From assembly GCA_036245525.1 (NCBI GenBank), contig BTPG01000001.1:182077250-182141249 (forward strand): a stretch of 64,000 nucleotides of DNA, read 5' to 3'. Positions within the stretch are counted from its first letter, which is position 1, and each line of letters begins with the position of its first letter. Positions 43,179-53,033 of the stretch are shown here, in pieces. The translations under genes and the position numbers were made by a program. Source of the DNA: Semisulcospira habei. Taxonomy: Eukaryota > Mollusca > Gastropoda > Semisulcospiridae. Below the pieces are notes generated by a model. The model saw only the letters and a program-made list of their open reading frames with translations, was not told the DNA's origin and searched no databases.

Positions 43179-44203
43179 ATGGTGAACTTGTATCCACAAA
43201 TACCACCTGAGCAGCTTGAGCCTATTGAGCGTGATAAAACATTAAAGGCAGATTCATTCCGTTTAATGAATATTACAGAAGCGTTGAAGTATTTGGAAGA
43301 AGAACAAGCAAAATACTCGAGGTGTAAATGCCGTTACAATACGGTTTTCAATTCTGTACACAACACATCAATGGCCATGGGGGTGGTTTCGGCCGGATTA
43401 TCTGTAGGAGGTATAACTCTGTTTGCAACGGGGGTGGGAAGTGTCGTAGGAATTGCTGTTGAAGCTGTTGGCCTTGCCACAAGCCTGGCATGCTTTGGTA
43501 TGGAAGCCCTTAACAAAAAATTTTATACTAAGTTGCAGAAGCATGAAGCATTAAGTACGCTCGCAGCAGCTAAGCTGACGAGTATGAAACTTATTATTAG
43601 TAAATCTTTGGAAGATAATGAAATTGACGATAACGAATTTAAAAGAGTCCAGGATGATTTGGCCAACTATAAACAACAAAAGTCTGAAATACATTGATTG
43701 TACATTGCTTAACGTCCCGACAGCAACAAGGCTTTCTCAGGACGTGCCTGCACTGCTTGTGAAAAAAAATAAACAGAACATTGAATGTATGTCGCCAGCC
43801 GGTCAAATACATTAAATAAACCTAACACATGGGGCCTAAATAAAGCTAAGACCATTTAGCAACACACATCCAATATCAAGAGCTACAGGCAGTGCAGACA
43901 GTAGGGAGAGTTTTAAAAAGGCAAATACAGGTGAATGGACAAAGGGTAGACAGAAACACATGCCCCAGAAAAGAGAGAAAAACCCACCCTGTGGGGCTGA
44001 CCAGGGTGACCCTGGGAACTAAAAAATACCTAACCCCACCCAAGTCCCCCAGGGCAGACCCGGGTGGGGAGTCTGAAATACAGAATAAGATGCGTAGTCA
44101 GGCTGTAAATGTTGAAGAGCTAAAGAAATCTTTTTTAGAACAAGGAAAAAAGATAGGCGTAGAAGAAACTATGAAAAAAGTTCGAGAACTTACAAGCAAG
44201 TAA
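43179..44203 (+). pseudogene. Polinton protein E (membrane protein), split by SINE-like insert
   Basis: Helical N-terminus (FRLMNITEALKYLEEEQAKY), Cys/Arg-rich SRCKCRYNTVF, a Gly/Ala-rich membrane region GVVSAGLSVGGITLFATGVG and AVEAVGLATSLACFGMEAL, then a charged helical tail. A 376-bp SINE-like element enters the tail with AGTCTGAAATACA duplicated (43681-43693, 44070-44082), giving a stop after residue 172. The intact Polinton 2 copy is 228 residues. The glycine-rich double-hydrophobic region suggests membrane insertion; function unknown. Confidence 0.85.
43694..44069 (-). mobile_element. SINE-like element nested in gene E
   Basis: Same family and same end points as the copies at 25162, 28951 and 50659; 13-bp target duplication. 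Confidence 0.9.
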
Positions 44204-44229
44204 CGATAGGTTTTGGTAATCCATTATTT

Positions 44230-46218
44230 TTGTCATACACTTCGCAAAGAGATGTCATGCCTTTCACCCCTGCCTACCTAACACCGGAATACTTTCAGAG
44301 CCTCTTCAGCGCTGAGCGCACTGTTCAAGAAGCAGTCGTCCTACAAATCCCACACCTCCCAGTAAAGGTTGAATTGGACGAACCGCCCACCGCTAAAGAG
44401 ACCCTCACAGCCATCCACCAGCTCAAGAGTGGCAAAGCAGCAGGCATTGATGGAATACCGCCAGAGATCTGGAAACATGGAGGCACAGCACTGCACAACA
44501 AGCTCCATGACCTCTTTCTCTGCTGCTGGGAGGAAGGAACACTACCAAAAGATCTCCGTGATGCAGTCGTTATCACCCTGTACAAGAACAAAGGCGAGAA
44601 GTCTGACTGTTCTAACTATCGGGGAATTACCCTGCTGTCCATTGCTGGGAAAGTCCTTGCAAGGCTGCTCCTGAATCGGCTGGTACCTGCCATCGCTGAT
44701 GACCAACTCCCAGAGGGCCAGTGTGGCTTCAGAGCAAACAGGAGCACCACCGATATGGTCTTTGTGCTGAGACAGCTACAGGAGAAGTGCCGCGAGCAGA
44801 ACAAAGGGCTGTACGTAACATTTGTCGACCTAACAAAAGCGTTCGACACTGTGAGCAGGCAAGGCATGTGGCAGATCCTGGAGCGACTTGGCTGTCCCCC
44901 AAAGTTCCTCAGCATGATTGTCCAGCTACACGAGGACCAGCAAGGCCAGGTCAGACTCAACAATGACCTCTCAGAACCATTCCCTATTCTCAACGGCGTA
45001 AAGCAGGGCTGCGTGTTGGCACCGACCCTCTTCACCATCTTTTTTAGCATGATGTTGAAGCAGGCCACAGTGGACCTCGATGATGACGATGCAGTGTACA
45101 TCAGGTATCGTCTTGATGGCAGCCTGTTCAACCTCAGACGACTGCAAGCCCACACGAAAACCCTAGACCAACTGATTCGTGAGCTGCTTTTTGCTGATGA
45201 TGCTGCCCTCGTTGCACACACAGAGAGAGCCCTGCAGCGCATCACGTCTTGCTTCGCAGATGCTGCCCAGCTCTTTGGACTCGAGGTCAGTCTGAAAAAG
45301 ACAGAGGTCCTCCATCAGCCGGCACCCAAGACAGTGTATCACCCTCCTCACATCACCATTGGCGAGTCTGAACTAAAGTCAGTGCACCAGTTTACTTACC
45401 TTGGCTGCATTATCACGTCGGACGCCAAGCTGGACAAGGAGCTTGACAGCAGGCTGGCAAAAGCGAACAGCGCTTTCGGGCGACTTTTCAAGCGGGTGTG
45501 GCACAATCAACAGCTGAAAACAGGCACCAAGATCAGCGTGTACAGAGCTGTGGTCCTCACCACCCTGCTGTATGGTTCCGAGTCCTGGGCCCTCTACCGC
45601 AGCCAACTACGACTCCTCGAACGCTTCCACCAGCGCTGCCTGCGTACCATCCTGGGCATTCACTGGAGTGACTATGTCACCAACGTCGAGGTCCTTGAAC
45701 AGGCTGAAACTGTGAGCATCGAGGCTTTGCTGCTGCGGACACAGCTCCGCTGGGCGGGGCATGTCTCCAGGATGGAGGATCATCGCCTACCAAAGATCAC
45801 CCTGTTCGGCGAGCTTGCTACTGGACACCGTGACAGAGGGCACCAAAGAAGAGATACAAAGACTGTCTCAAGAAGTCACTTAGTGCCTGCCAAATCGACC
45901 ACCACCAGTGGTCTTCGCTTGCTGCGGACCGTGACACCTGGCGCTCCACCATTTACAAGGCAGCTGTCTCCTTTGAGGACTCTCACAGAGCTAGCCTTAA
46001 GGACAAGCGGCTCAGGAGAAAAAACAGAGATGCCGCAGCTCAGAACCCTGTCTATACCTTCCCCTGCAGCCACTGCGGTCGAACCTGCCTGTCTCGGATT
46101 GGCCTCCGCAGCCACGAACAAGCCTGCAGACGTCGTGGGCAACTCCTATAAAATCTTCGTTCACGAAGTCAAGCCAAGAGAGAGAGACCTAACACCATCT
46201 GCCCCTCCACCAGACTAA
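44230..46218 (+). pseudogene. Late-domain micro-ORF, interrupted by a LINE
   Basis: A 26-codon-scale frame starts 26 nt after gene E, exactly as in Polinton 2. Its first codon here is TTG instead of ATG. SYTSQRDVMP is identical to the other copy with only synonymous changes, and after the LINE (44286-46186, 10-bp ACCTAACACC duplication) the frame ends PSAPPPD-stop, keeping PSAP but not PPxY. It is broken here; see 54395-54475 for the intact form. Confidence 0.6.
44286..46186 (+). mobile_element. LINE with near-complete reverse transcriptase, 5'-truncated
   Basis: ACCTAACACC flanks it at 44276-44285 and 46187-46196. The RT is long: GIDGIPPEIWKHGG, NYRGITLLSIAGKVLARLLL, FVDLTKAFDTVSRQG (motif A), GVKQGCVLAPTLF (B), LLFADDAALVAH (C). 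A one-base loss near 45840 moves the end of the protein out of frame; in the other frame it continues KRYKDCLKKSLSACQ and ends with a zinc-finger-like tail FPCSHCGRTCLSRIGLRSHE. The endonuclease domain is absent. Clade unresolved among CR1/RTE-like LINEs. Confidence 0.9.
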
Positions 46219-46365
46219 AAAAAAAGATTTTACGTTGTCCTTGTAACTTGGGAAATCTGTCCGAGTAAGTTGTTGACTTGGTTCAATAACTTACAAGATC
46301 TTATGATTAGGTTCTTGTAAGAACTTGTTTTAAGTCACTTATAAGAATTTGTGACAACTAACTTG

Positions 46366-46440
46366 CAAGTACATGATAAGGTAACCTATAAGTTATGTGT
46401 CAGTTGAAAGTAACTTATAGGTTACCTTATCATGTACTTG
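46366..46440. terminator. Perfect 30-bp-arm hairpin after the capsid block
   Basis: 46366-46395 is the exact complement of 46411-46440 with a 15-nt loop. It contains ATAAGGTAACCTATAAGTTA. A GGT(A/T)ACC-centred palindrome occurs at the matching place in Polinton 2 (54217-54247). It could be a 3' end signal, or a replication or packaging site; role unproven. Confidence 0.4.
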
Positions 46441-46993
46441 TAATTTACTTTTTTTCCCAGCGTCTGGGTGAATTGTTTTTAAAATAAAGCTATATTTTTT
46501 TTTCTCAAAATATATTATGATTTAAGTTGAGGTATGGTTTTGTTAATTTAAAAACTGTTTTAGGCATGAACTCAGTAAAAAAAAAAATGAGGTGCTTTAG
46601 AAGTCCCCTTCTGCCTATCTCTGATATTCCTGTCCCTACTTGAATCTTGTAATGGTGTTTATTTCACTACACGCCTATTGGAAGGGAACACGTTCCTGGT
46701 ATTAAAAAGCGGTCATGTGTTACACTAAATTACACTGTTCCCTTACCTGGGTACACAAATGCTTTCAAAAGGCCCTGGATAATGCTGGAGTTGATTTGGA
46801 AATGTCAGAGCTTTCAAAGGTTAGTGTCACAGATTTCACACCATATGAGAAAGAAAGATCTCAAACTATGAAAAATAGAGTACTAACCTGTGAGCCATTT
46901 CAACCTGTTAGGTCTCATCAGAATACCTAGAAGGTATTTATGGCTCCCCCCGCGAGGTATGCCAAAGACATGTAGAAAAAAACACTGCCACAT

Positions 46994-47152
46994 TTAGCCG
47001 CTTTTTTCTTCTTTAAGGAGACCTTTTAGCCTTTGTATGTCAGCAAGAGTGTCGTCTTTTGTCAGCTCGTCTAAAAAAGCTTGAGTGTACGTTTGTTTTG
47101 AGCTTTCACCAATCTTCATTTCCTCAACAGATTCGTTTTGGTTGCTCGCCAT
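46994..47152 (-). CDS. Small ORF in Polinton 1 right end, 52 aa
   Basis: ATG at 47152; encodes MASNQNESVEEMKIGESSKQ then an acidic helix and ends ...GLLKEEKSG. No homologue is seen in the corresponding part of Polinton 2, so coding status is uncertain. Confidence 0.3.
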   Translation of the reverse strand: MASNQNESVEEMKIGESSKQTYTQAFLDELTKDDTLADIQRLKGLLKEEKSG

Positions 47153-48274
47153 TTATGCCTGGTTATCGTTTGGCCCTGCTTTCTGTCCTACTGCACTGAA
47201 GTAATCGGAAAAGAAATGATTATTGGCTGTGGGTTTACTTTTATACCTGTGGTTTTGCAAACGATTGCATAAGCAAACACGTCATTTAGAACATTCTAGC
47301 CCGTGAGTCGACTTTATACCTCTATAGGTGACCTGTTCCCACAAAAGGGACCATAAGTCGGAAATTTTGAGTTTTGAGATATTTACACCATTACAATCTA
47401 CTATCAATACAAATTAATTTGATGCACAAAGTATTGTTGTAGATCTGTTATTAAGCGAGAAACATGCATTTACAGTTGATCACTCGAACTAACCTAAAAT
47501 GACCCCCTGCACTCTTTTTAGCCTGTAGCTCCATTCGCCCGAAAGCGACTTAAGGTCCCCTTTCATGGGAACAGGTTACAGGAGATGTGAATCAGCAAAC
47601 GCTGACGTGTAGCCAACTACGACATACATATGCTATTTGTGGGCGATTACATCAGCAAACACGTGCTATGGAACATTCTAGGACCCAAAACTGTCCCCCT
47701 TGTTTTGATGGGGACAGTTTCAGTGGTGTGGGGACCGTTTCAGTAGTAGGGGGACAGTTTTGGAATCGAGAATGTTCTTCACTGTGCGAACACAGCGTTG
47801 CAAAATTTTTTACCTATGCTGAGCCAAAATTAGCTGGCTGACTGTTCCGCTTTAGGTACACTGAGTGCATGGCTGGGCCGTGTGCGCTATAAAACCAGTG
47901 ACGCGTGACGGCTTGACTAGGTATTCAGTACTTTATACTGACTGTGTTGTAATCGTTGGTAGTTTAATTAGCTTTTGTTTTCTCTTGCTGTGTGTGTGTC
48001 GCATAAGCCGCGTATGTCTGTTCGGCACATGTTACGTGTGTCTGTACAATATATGCCGCGTGTGTCACATACGATCTTACCACATTCTTAACTCTAATAT
48101 ACTCGACACTTTGAATCAGCGTGAACACCTCTCAGCCAAGGCGTGTGTCCTTTTGTGTAGTGTAAAAGCAAAGTGAAGACACCAAACACATGCGGAGCGC
48201 TGTGAAGAGAGTGCTGTGTACGATCGTATTCAAAATATAATCTCACTGTGGCAGCATTGATTGATTAATTAGCC
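47153..48274. other. Polinton 1 right-end non-coding region
   Basis: About 1.1 kb with no supported gene. It holds short diverged repeats (GCAAACACGT...GGAACATTCTAG-like words near 47275 and 47655) and a G-rich run of GGGGACAGTTT/GGGGACCGTTT units at 47710-47765. Confidence 0.4.
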
Positions 48275-48521
48275 TTTGTTTAAAAAAGTCAATGACAGCA
48301 TTAATTATTTAGGTGGGAGTGGGGGATCTGCCTTAATAATCGCGGGTTGGTAGCTGATCAAAAAACGTAGCTTGAATGATTTCTGGAGTGGAACTAAAAT
48401 GGCTAGGTAATAAAGGTATTGGGTGTCTTTGTTGACGTGGGCTTGCTTAATTACCGTGCTAATCAAATTAATCTTTTGTTTATTAGATAGGATTCTCAGG
48501 ATCCCCACATATTCTATCTCT
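48275..48521. repeat. Polinton 1 right terminal inverted repeat
   Basis: Complement of 27784-28030; followed by GTACC at 48522-48526. The open frame seen here is the same sequence as in the left repeat. Confidence 0.95.
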
Positions 48522-48526
48522 GTACC

Positions 48527-49716
48527 CAAGGGCCGGCATACACTGTCATGATTTATTGCCAGTGCAGCAGCGCTTGAGATTCTATGCTGGTTGCAAAAGA
48601 GACTACCGGTATGGTGATAGCAGCCGACAGCGCAATCATGCCTCACCCTGCCTTTCGCAAAAGACATAGATTCACATGAACCTCTGCAAGCACTTCAACA
48701 TGTCGGCCTCAGTCCCGCTTTATACCATCACACTGAAAACCGTATCTACTATACTAGGCAACGTTGCTGGCTGGCTGCACCCTGTGTAGATTTGGCAGCT
48801 GTTGATTGGCTAATCGGCTAGTTAAGAGGGCAGGGCTATGACTGCCAATCCCAAACACAACAGCAGTCCATTATTCCTTGCAATAAATAAGTGCGAGTGG
48901 TTCTGTGGTGTGTACCTGGTACGTACGTGCTTGTGGCGGTGACTAATCAGTCAATGACTCAAGGCGGCATTGTGGCTGCTGTGGCGTCGCAATGCCATTG
49001 TGTCGATCTCCGATCAAAAGGCTGAGTTGTCACGTTCAGTGTCCCGGCGCTCAGTGGTTTCTCGACCGTGACTGAACCGACTTATAATTCATCGGTCGCT
49101 CACTCTGGGTTGATATTGGTCGACATAATCTGGTCGGTATTTATAAAATTGAAATCTTGCAACTCCTCCTCAGACATTTACTAATAACATAACCAATGTG
49201 AACTGTTTGAACTCATCATTTGGTGATCACATGGATTTCCACCGGGGTCTGAACCATCGAGGATACACATTTACAAGGGAAATAACCGACGTATTGGCAC
49301 TTTCTTTGATTAGTTCCCATATCAAAATGTCCGCATCTTTGATCACGTGTTTAGCTGTTGTGAGTTTTCAAGGGAGAAAAATAATGGTGACTAAACTGCT
49401 GTATGCATATCTAGGAGGTGCTGGTGGTATAACATAGGTGACTAAACTGCTGTATGCATATCTAGGAGGTGCTGGTGGTATAACATAGGTGACTAAGGCA
49501 TCTAAGTAAGCTTGCTTTCTTATTTACAACGTAATTGACTACTTATTCATTTACCGGTAGACCTGGTCAGTCAAGCTGGCTCCAGTGCCCTAAAGTTTCA
49601 GCCAGGCTACCCTAAAGTTGTACCAGGCGACCATTTCGAGCGATCGATATTTTCAAAACCCTTTAAATATTTTGACCAGCGCTGAAAAAAGTCGGAAAAT
49701 TTGCACTTAAAAAGTG
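48527..49716. other. Flanking DNA, no gene; one 51-bp tandem duplication
   Basis: GGTGACTAAACTGCTGTATG...GGTATAACATA is present twice at about 49385-49487. Nothing else is supported. Confidence 0.45.
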
Positions 49717-49803
49717 GTCAAGGCACCAAGGTAATCTGGCACTACCCTTGAATTATCATGGCTGATCCATCTCCTGCTGTAGGTGTTGGTGATAAATGGG
49801 TTA
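49717..49803. repeat. Hairpin MITE family 1, right half only
   Basis: Starts within the central arm (CAAGGCACCAAGGTAATCTG) and runs to AAATGGGTTAA. Complements the left half at 27290-27390. Confidence 0.6.
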
Positions 49804-49837
49804 ATTGTGATAACTATTTGAAGTGACGGTTGTTTAC

Positions 49838-50066
49838 CAGGAGTTGTTTCAAAGGGAAGGTCTGGCGGCCCTTCAGGTAGTCGTGATCAGGGCCCATGGT
49901 GACCGTGTCTCCTGAGGAAGGGACGGCTTTTTTTTCCGCATGACTGGTCATAAGCTGTGCCTCTTCATAATTTTCCTCTAGCTGCTGCACACTGGCCAGA
50001 GACTGTGCGAACATGTTGGGTGGCACTGGGCTGGGCAGGGACTCTTTCCCCTTGGGTTTCGTTGCA
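49838..50066 (-). CDS. Probable host exon, perhaps upstream part of the ROCO-like gene
   Basis: A 229-nt open segment encoding ATKPKGKESLPSPVPPNMFA, QSLASVQQLEENYEEAQLMT and DYLKGRQTFPLKQLL. Acceptor TTTACCTTTCTTGTCAAG above 50066 and donor CTCCTG|GTAAAC at 49838. It starts in phase 2 and ends in phase 0; the LRR exon at 24152 starts in phase 0, so they could be joined with Polinton 1 in the intron. Codon use and content look coding (proline/serine-rich then helical). Linkage to that gene is inference. Confidence 0.6.
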
Positions 50067-50284
50067 CTTGACAAGAAAGGTAAAATAACATTTTTAAAAT
50101 ATACTTAAAAATTAAAAAGATAAATAATACATTCATAATAAATAATAATAATAATAAATAAATGAATACATTAATAATAAATAAATATTCAAATGAGTCC
50201 CCATATGGGTACACAGCTTTTTCTGCTTATCTTCAATCATTATGTCATTTATCATTTCTTGAATAACTTAACTTCGCAGAATGC

Positions 50285-51042
50285 AATGCTGTGACTCTCA
50301 CAAACCAGATAGGTGAGGCTAGCGCTGGCAGAATTGTCAGTACTCAAACCAAGGGGAATCACAGCGCTGGACAGACAACAGTTAGATCCCCTGCCCCCGC
50401 CTATCAGGCACCCAATCGCCAGCCCACAGAGAAATATGCAGGTATAGAATAAGACAATCATTTCCATCCTCAAAAAGAATGGATCAGGTCTCTTATATAA
50501 CCCATGTCTTTCTCCGGAACTTAGGAAGTAGGCAGGAGAAACATACATACACAAACATGAAGGTGCGCTACTATATGTGGTCGGGTAAATACCCTGATTT
50601 CCTACAGTAGATGCACAGAACATTACACAACAATGTAACGATACAAATTTTGCCTCGATTGATTGATTGATTGTACATTGCTTAACGTCCCGACAGCAAC
50701 AAGGCTTTCTCAGGACGTGCCTGCACTGCTTGTGAAAAAAAATAAACAGAACATTGAATGTATGTCGCCAGCCGGTCAAATACATTAAATAAACCTAACA
50801 CATGGGGCCTAAATAAAGCTAAGACCATTAAGCAACACACATCCAATATCAAGAGCTACATGCAGTGCAGACAGTAGGGAGAGTTTTAAAAAGGCAAATA
50901 CAGGTGAATGGACAAAGGGTAGACAGAAACACATGCCCCAGAATAGAGAGAAAAACCCACCCTGTGGGGCTGACCAGGGTGACCCTGGGAACTAAAAAAT
51001 ACCTAACCCCACCCAAGTCCCCCAGGGCAGACCCGGGTGGGG

Positions 51043-51073
<31 letters not shown>

Positions 51074-51905
51074 CCCTCGAGTTATACATGATACTCACAA
51101 ACCAGATAGGTGAGGCTAGCGCTGGCAGAATTGTCAGTACTCAAACCAAGGGGAATCACAGCGCTGGACAGACAACAGTTAGATCCCCTGCCCCCGCCTA
51201 TCAGACACCCAATCGCCAGCCCACAGAGAAATACGCAGGTATAGAATAAGACAATCATTTCCATCCTCAAAAAGAATGGATCAGGTCTCTTATATAACCC
51301 ATGTCTTTCTCCGGAACTTAGGAAGTAGGCAGGAGAAACATACATACACAAACATGAAGGTGCGCTACTATATGTGGTCGGGTAAATACCCTGATTTCCC
51401 ACAGTAGATGCACAGAACATTACACAACAATGTAACGATACAAATTTTGCCTCGAGTTATACATGATACTCACAAACCAGATAGGTGAGGCTAGCGCTGG
51501 CAGAATTGTCAGTACTCAAACCAAGGGGAATCACAGCGCTGGACAGACAACAGTTAGATCCCCTGTCATGTATAACTCGAGGCAAAATTTGTATCGTTAC
51601 ATTGTTGTGTAATGTTCTGTGCATCTACTGTGGGAAATCAGGGTATTTACCCGACCACATATAGTAGCGCACCTTCATGTTTGTGTATGTATGTTTCTCC
51701 TGCCTACTTCCTAAGTTCCGGAGAAAGACATGGGTTATATAAGAGACCTGATCCATTCTTTTTGAGGATGGAAATGATTGTCTTATTCTATACCTGCGTA
51801 TTTCTCTGTGGGCTGGCGATTGGGTGCCTGATAGGCGGGGGCAGGGGATCTAACTGTTGTCTGTCCAGCGCTGTGATTCCCCTTGGTTTGAGTACTGACA
51901 ATGCT
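50285..51905. repeat. ~365-bp segment in three direct copies plus one inverted copy
   Basis: Direct copies at about 50285-50658, 51094-51457 and (partial) 51458-51565; inverted copy at 51566-51900. Each carries the same frame with MEMIVLFYTC(I/V)FLCGLAIG and, on the minus strand, the acceptor-like TTGTCTGTCCAG followed by AVIPLGLSTDNSASASLTYL. It could be a duplicated exon boundary, but its phase does not fit the exon at 49838-50066. Confidence 0.65.
50659..51042 (-). mobile_element. SINE-like element, fourth copy
   Basis: AAATTTTGCCTCGA precedes it at 50645-50658. After it the same word recurs with the T run expanded to about 30 (51044-51080). The minus-strand end shows a (AATC)n tail. Confidence 0.8.
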
Positions 51906-51934
51906 GTGACTCGTTTTAACACTGATGCGTGTGC

Positions 51935-51940
51935 GCGCGC

Positions 51941-51994
<54 letters not shown>
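51935..51994. repeat. (GT)n microsatellite
   Basis: About 25 uninterrupted GT units with flanking GC/GT variants. Confidence 0.9.
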
Positions 51995-51997
<3 letters not shown>

Positions 51998-52049
51998 CAC
52001 ACATTTGTGTATGTGTATACTTGTGTTTATATGATTACATTTTTAGTGA

Positions 52050-52784
52050 TATATCTTAGTGACCTCCGTCGACTGAACGCCAGGACTAAGACCATCGAGG
52101 GACTGATCCTTGAGGCGCTGTTTGCCGATGACTGTGCATGTGCGCTGATGGCACACATGGAGTCTGACCTCCAGACCATCATCAACAGGTTCACGGAAGC
52201 CTATCGACTGTTTGGCCTCACCATCAGTCTCAACAAGACCGAGGTCCTGCACCAACCAGCCCCAGGCACAAGAGCACCCCCACCCAAAGTGTATATTGAA
52301 GGCACCAAGCTGAAGACTGTCGACCAGTTCAGATACCTGGGGAGCATCATCTCTTTTGACGGTACTATCGAAGGAAATTGCAGCTCGCATGAACAAAGCC
52401 AGCCAAGCCATTTGGTTGTCTGCGCGCTCGTGTGTTGAACAACAACGTCAAGCTCTCCACCAAGATCAAGTCTACAAGGCAGTAGTCCTCCCCAGCCTCC
52501 TCTACGGCTGAGAGTCATGGATGCTGTACAGAAAGCACCTCAAGCAGCTTGAACCGTTTCCACATGAGATCCCTGCGCTCACTCATGGGTATCAAATGGC
52601 AAGACAAGGTGACAAACCTGGAAGTCCTGGACAATGCTGGCTTAGTGAGTGTTGAAGCCTTGATCTTAAAGACACAACTCCGCTGGACAGGTCATGTCAT
52701 ACGCATAGATGATTCTCGCATGCCACGCCAGCTCCTGTATGGTGCACTCTCAAAAGGCCACAGGAAGCAAGGACGGCCAAAGAA
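52050..52784 (+). pseudogene. LINE reverse transcriptase fragment cut by Polinton 2
   Basis: Encodes DLRRLNARTKTIEGLILEAL, FADDCACALMAHME (motif C), LFGLTISLNKTEVLHQPAPG, and after frame breaks FHMRSLRSLMGIKWQDKVTN and RWTGHVIRIDDSRMPRQLLY to GRPKK. This family normally continues with RYKD; instead the sequence changes at about 52785, where Polinton 2 is proposed to begin. Related to the LINE at 44286-46186. Confidence 0.8.
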
Positions 52785-52942
52785 AGAGAGGGGGGATATG
52801 GGAGTTTTAGAGAATCTTCTTTGGCCCTCATTTTTCTATGTTATTCGCTCACAAAAACGCACACGACCTTGCCTTTCCTTTTTCTCAAATTCCTTTTATT
52901 TTTCTCTGTAATTAGATATATAAAGAAAGAACTGAATCTTTA

Positions 52943-52991
52943 TTAACACCATGACTGAGAATTTAAGGGGTTAACTCAGTCATAGTGTTAA
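52943..52991. repeat. Palindrome near Polinton 2 end
   Basis: TTAACACCATGACTGAG...CTCAGTCATAGTGTTAA arms with a 13-nt loop, followed by a C-rich run of about 24 at 53010-53033. Confidence 0.6.
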
Positions 52992-53033
52992 TAATACTTC
53001 AAATCCCCTCCCCCCCCCCCCCCCCCCCCCCCC

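Larger units (their letters stand above)
27784..48521 (+). mobile_element. Polinton/Maverick element 1, complete ends, genes broken
   Basis: Ends in 247-bp inverted repeats beginning AGAGATAG, directly flanked by GTACC (27779-27783 and 48522-48526). It carries integrase, protein-primed DNA polymerase B, packaging ATPase, major and minor capsid proteins and conserved unknown genes, the core set of Polintons. Five later insertions (28951-29344, 30204-31290, 36831-37932, 43694-44069, 44286-46186) add about 4.9 kb; without them it is about 15.8 kb, normal for the group. Nearly perfect TIR identity implies fairly recent insertion. I found no adenain-like protease. Confidence 0.93.

Noticed and set aside
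48305..48667. 120-codon frame duplicated at 27722-28000
   Set aside because: It is the terminal inverted repeat of Polinton 1 plus unrelated flank; identity reflects the repeat, not a gene.
49978..50214. 78-codon minus-strand frame rich in Phe/Ile/Leu
   Set aside because: Mostly AT-rich intron (AATAATAAATA repeats) read through the acceptor of the exon at 49838-50066.
51929..52034. Cysteine/valine repeat peptide
   Set aside because: Translation of the (GT)n microsatellite.
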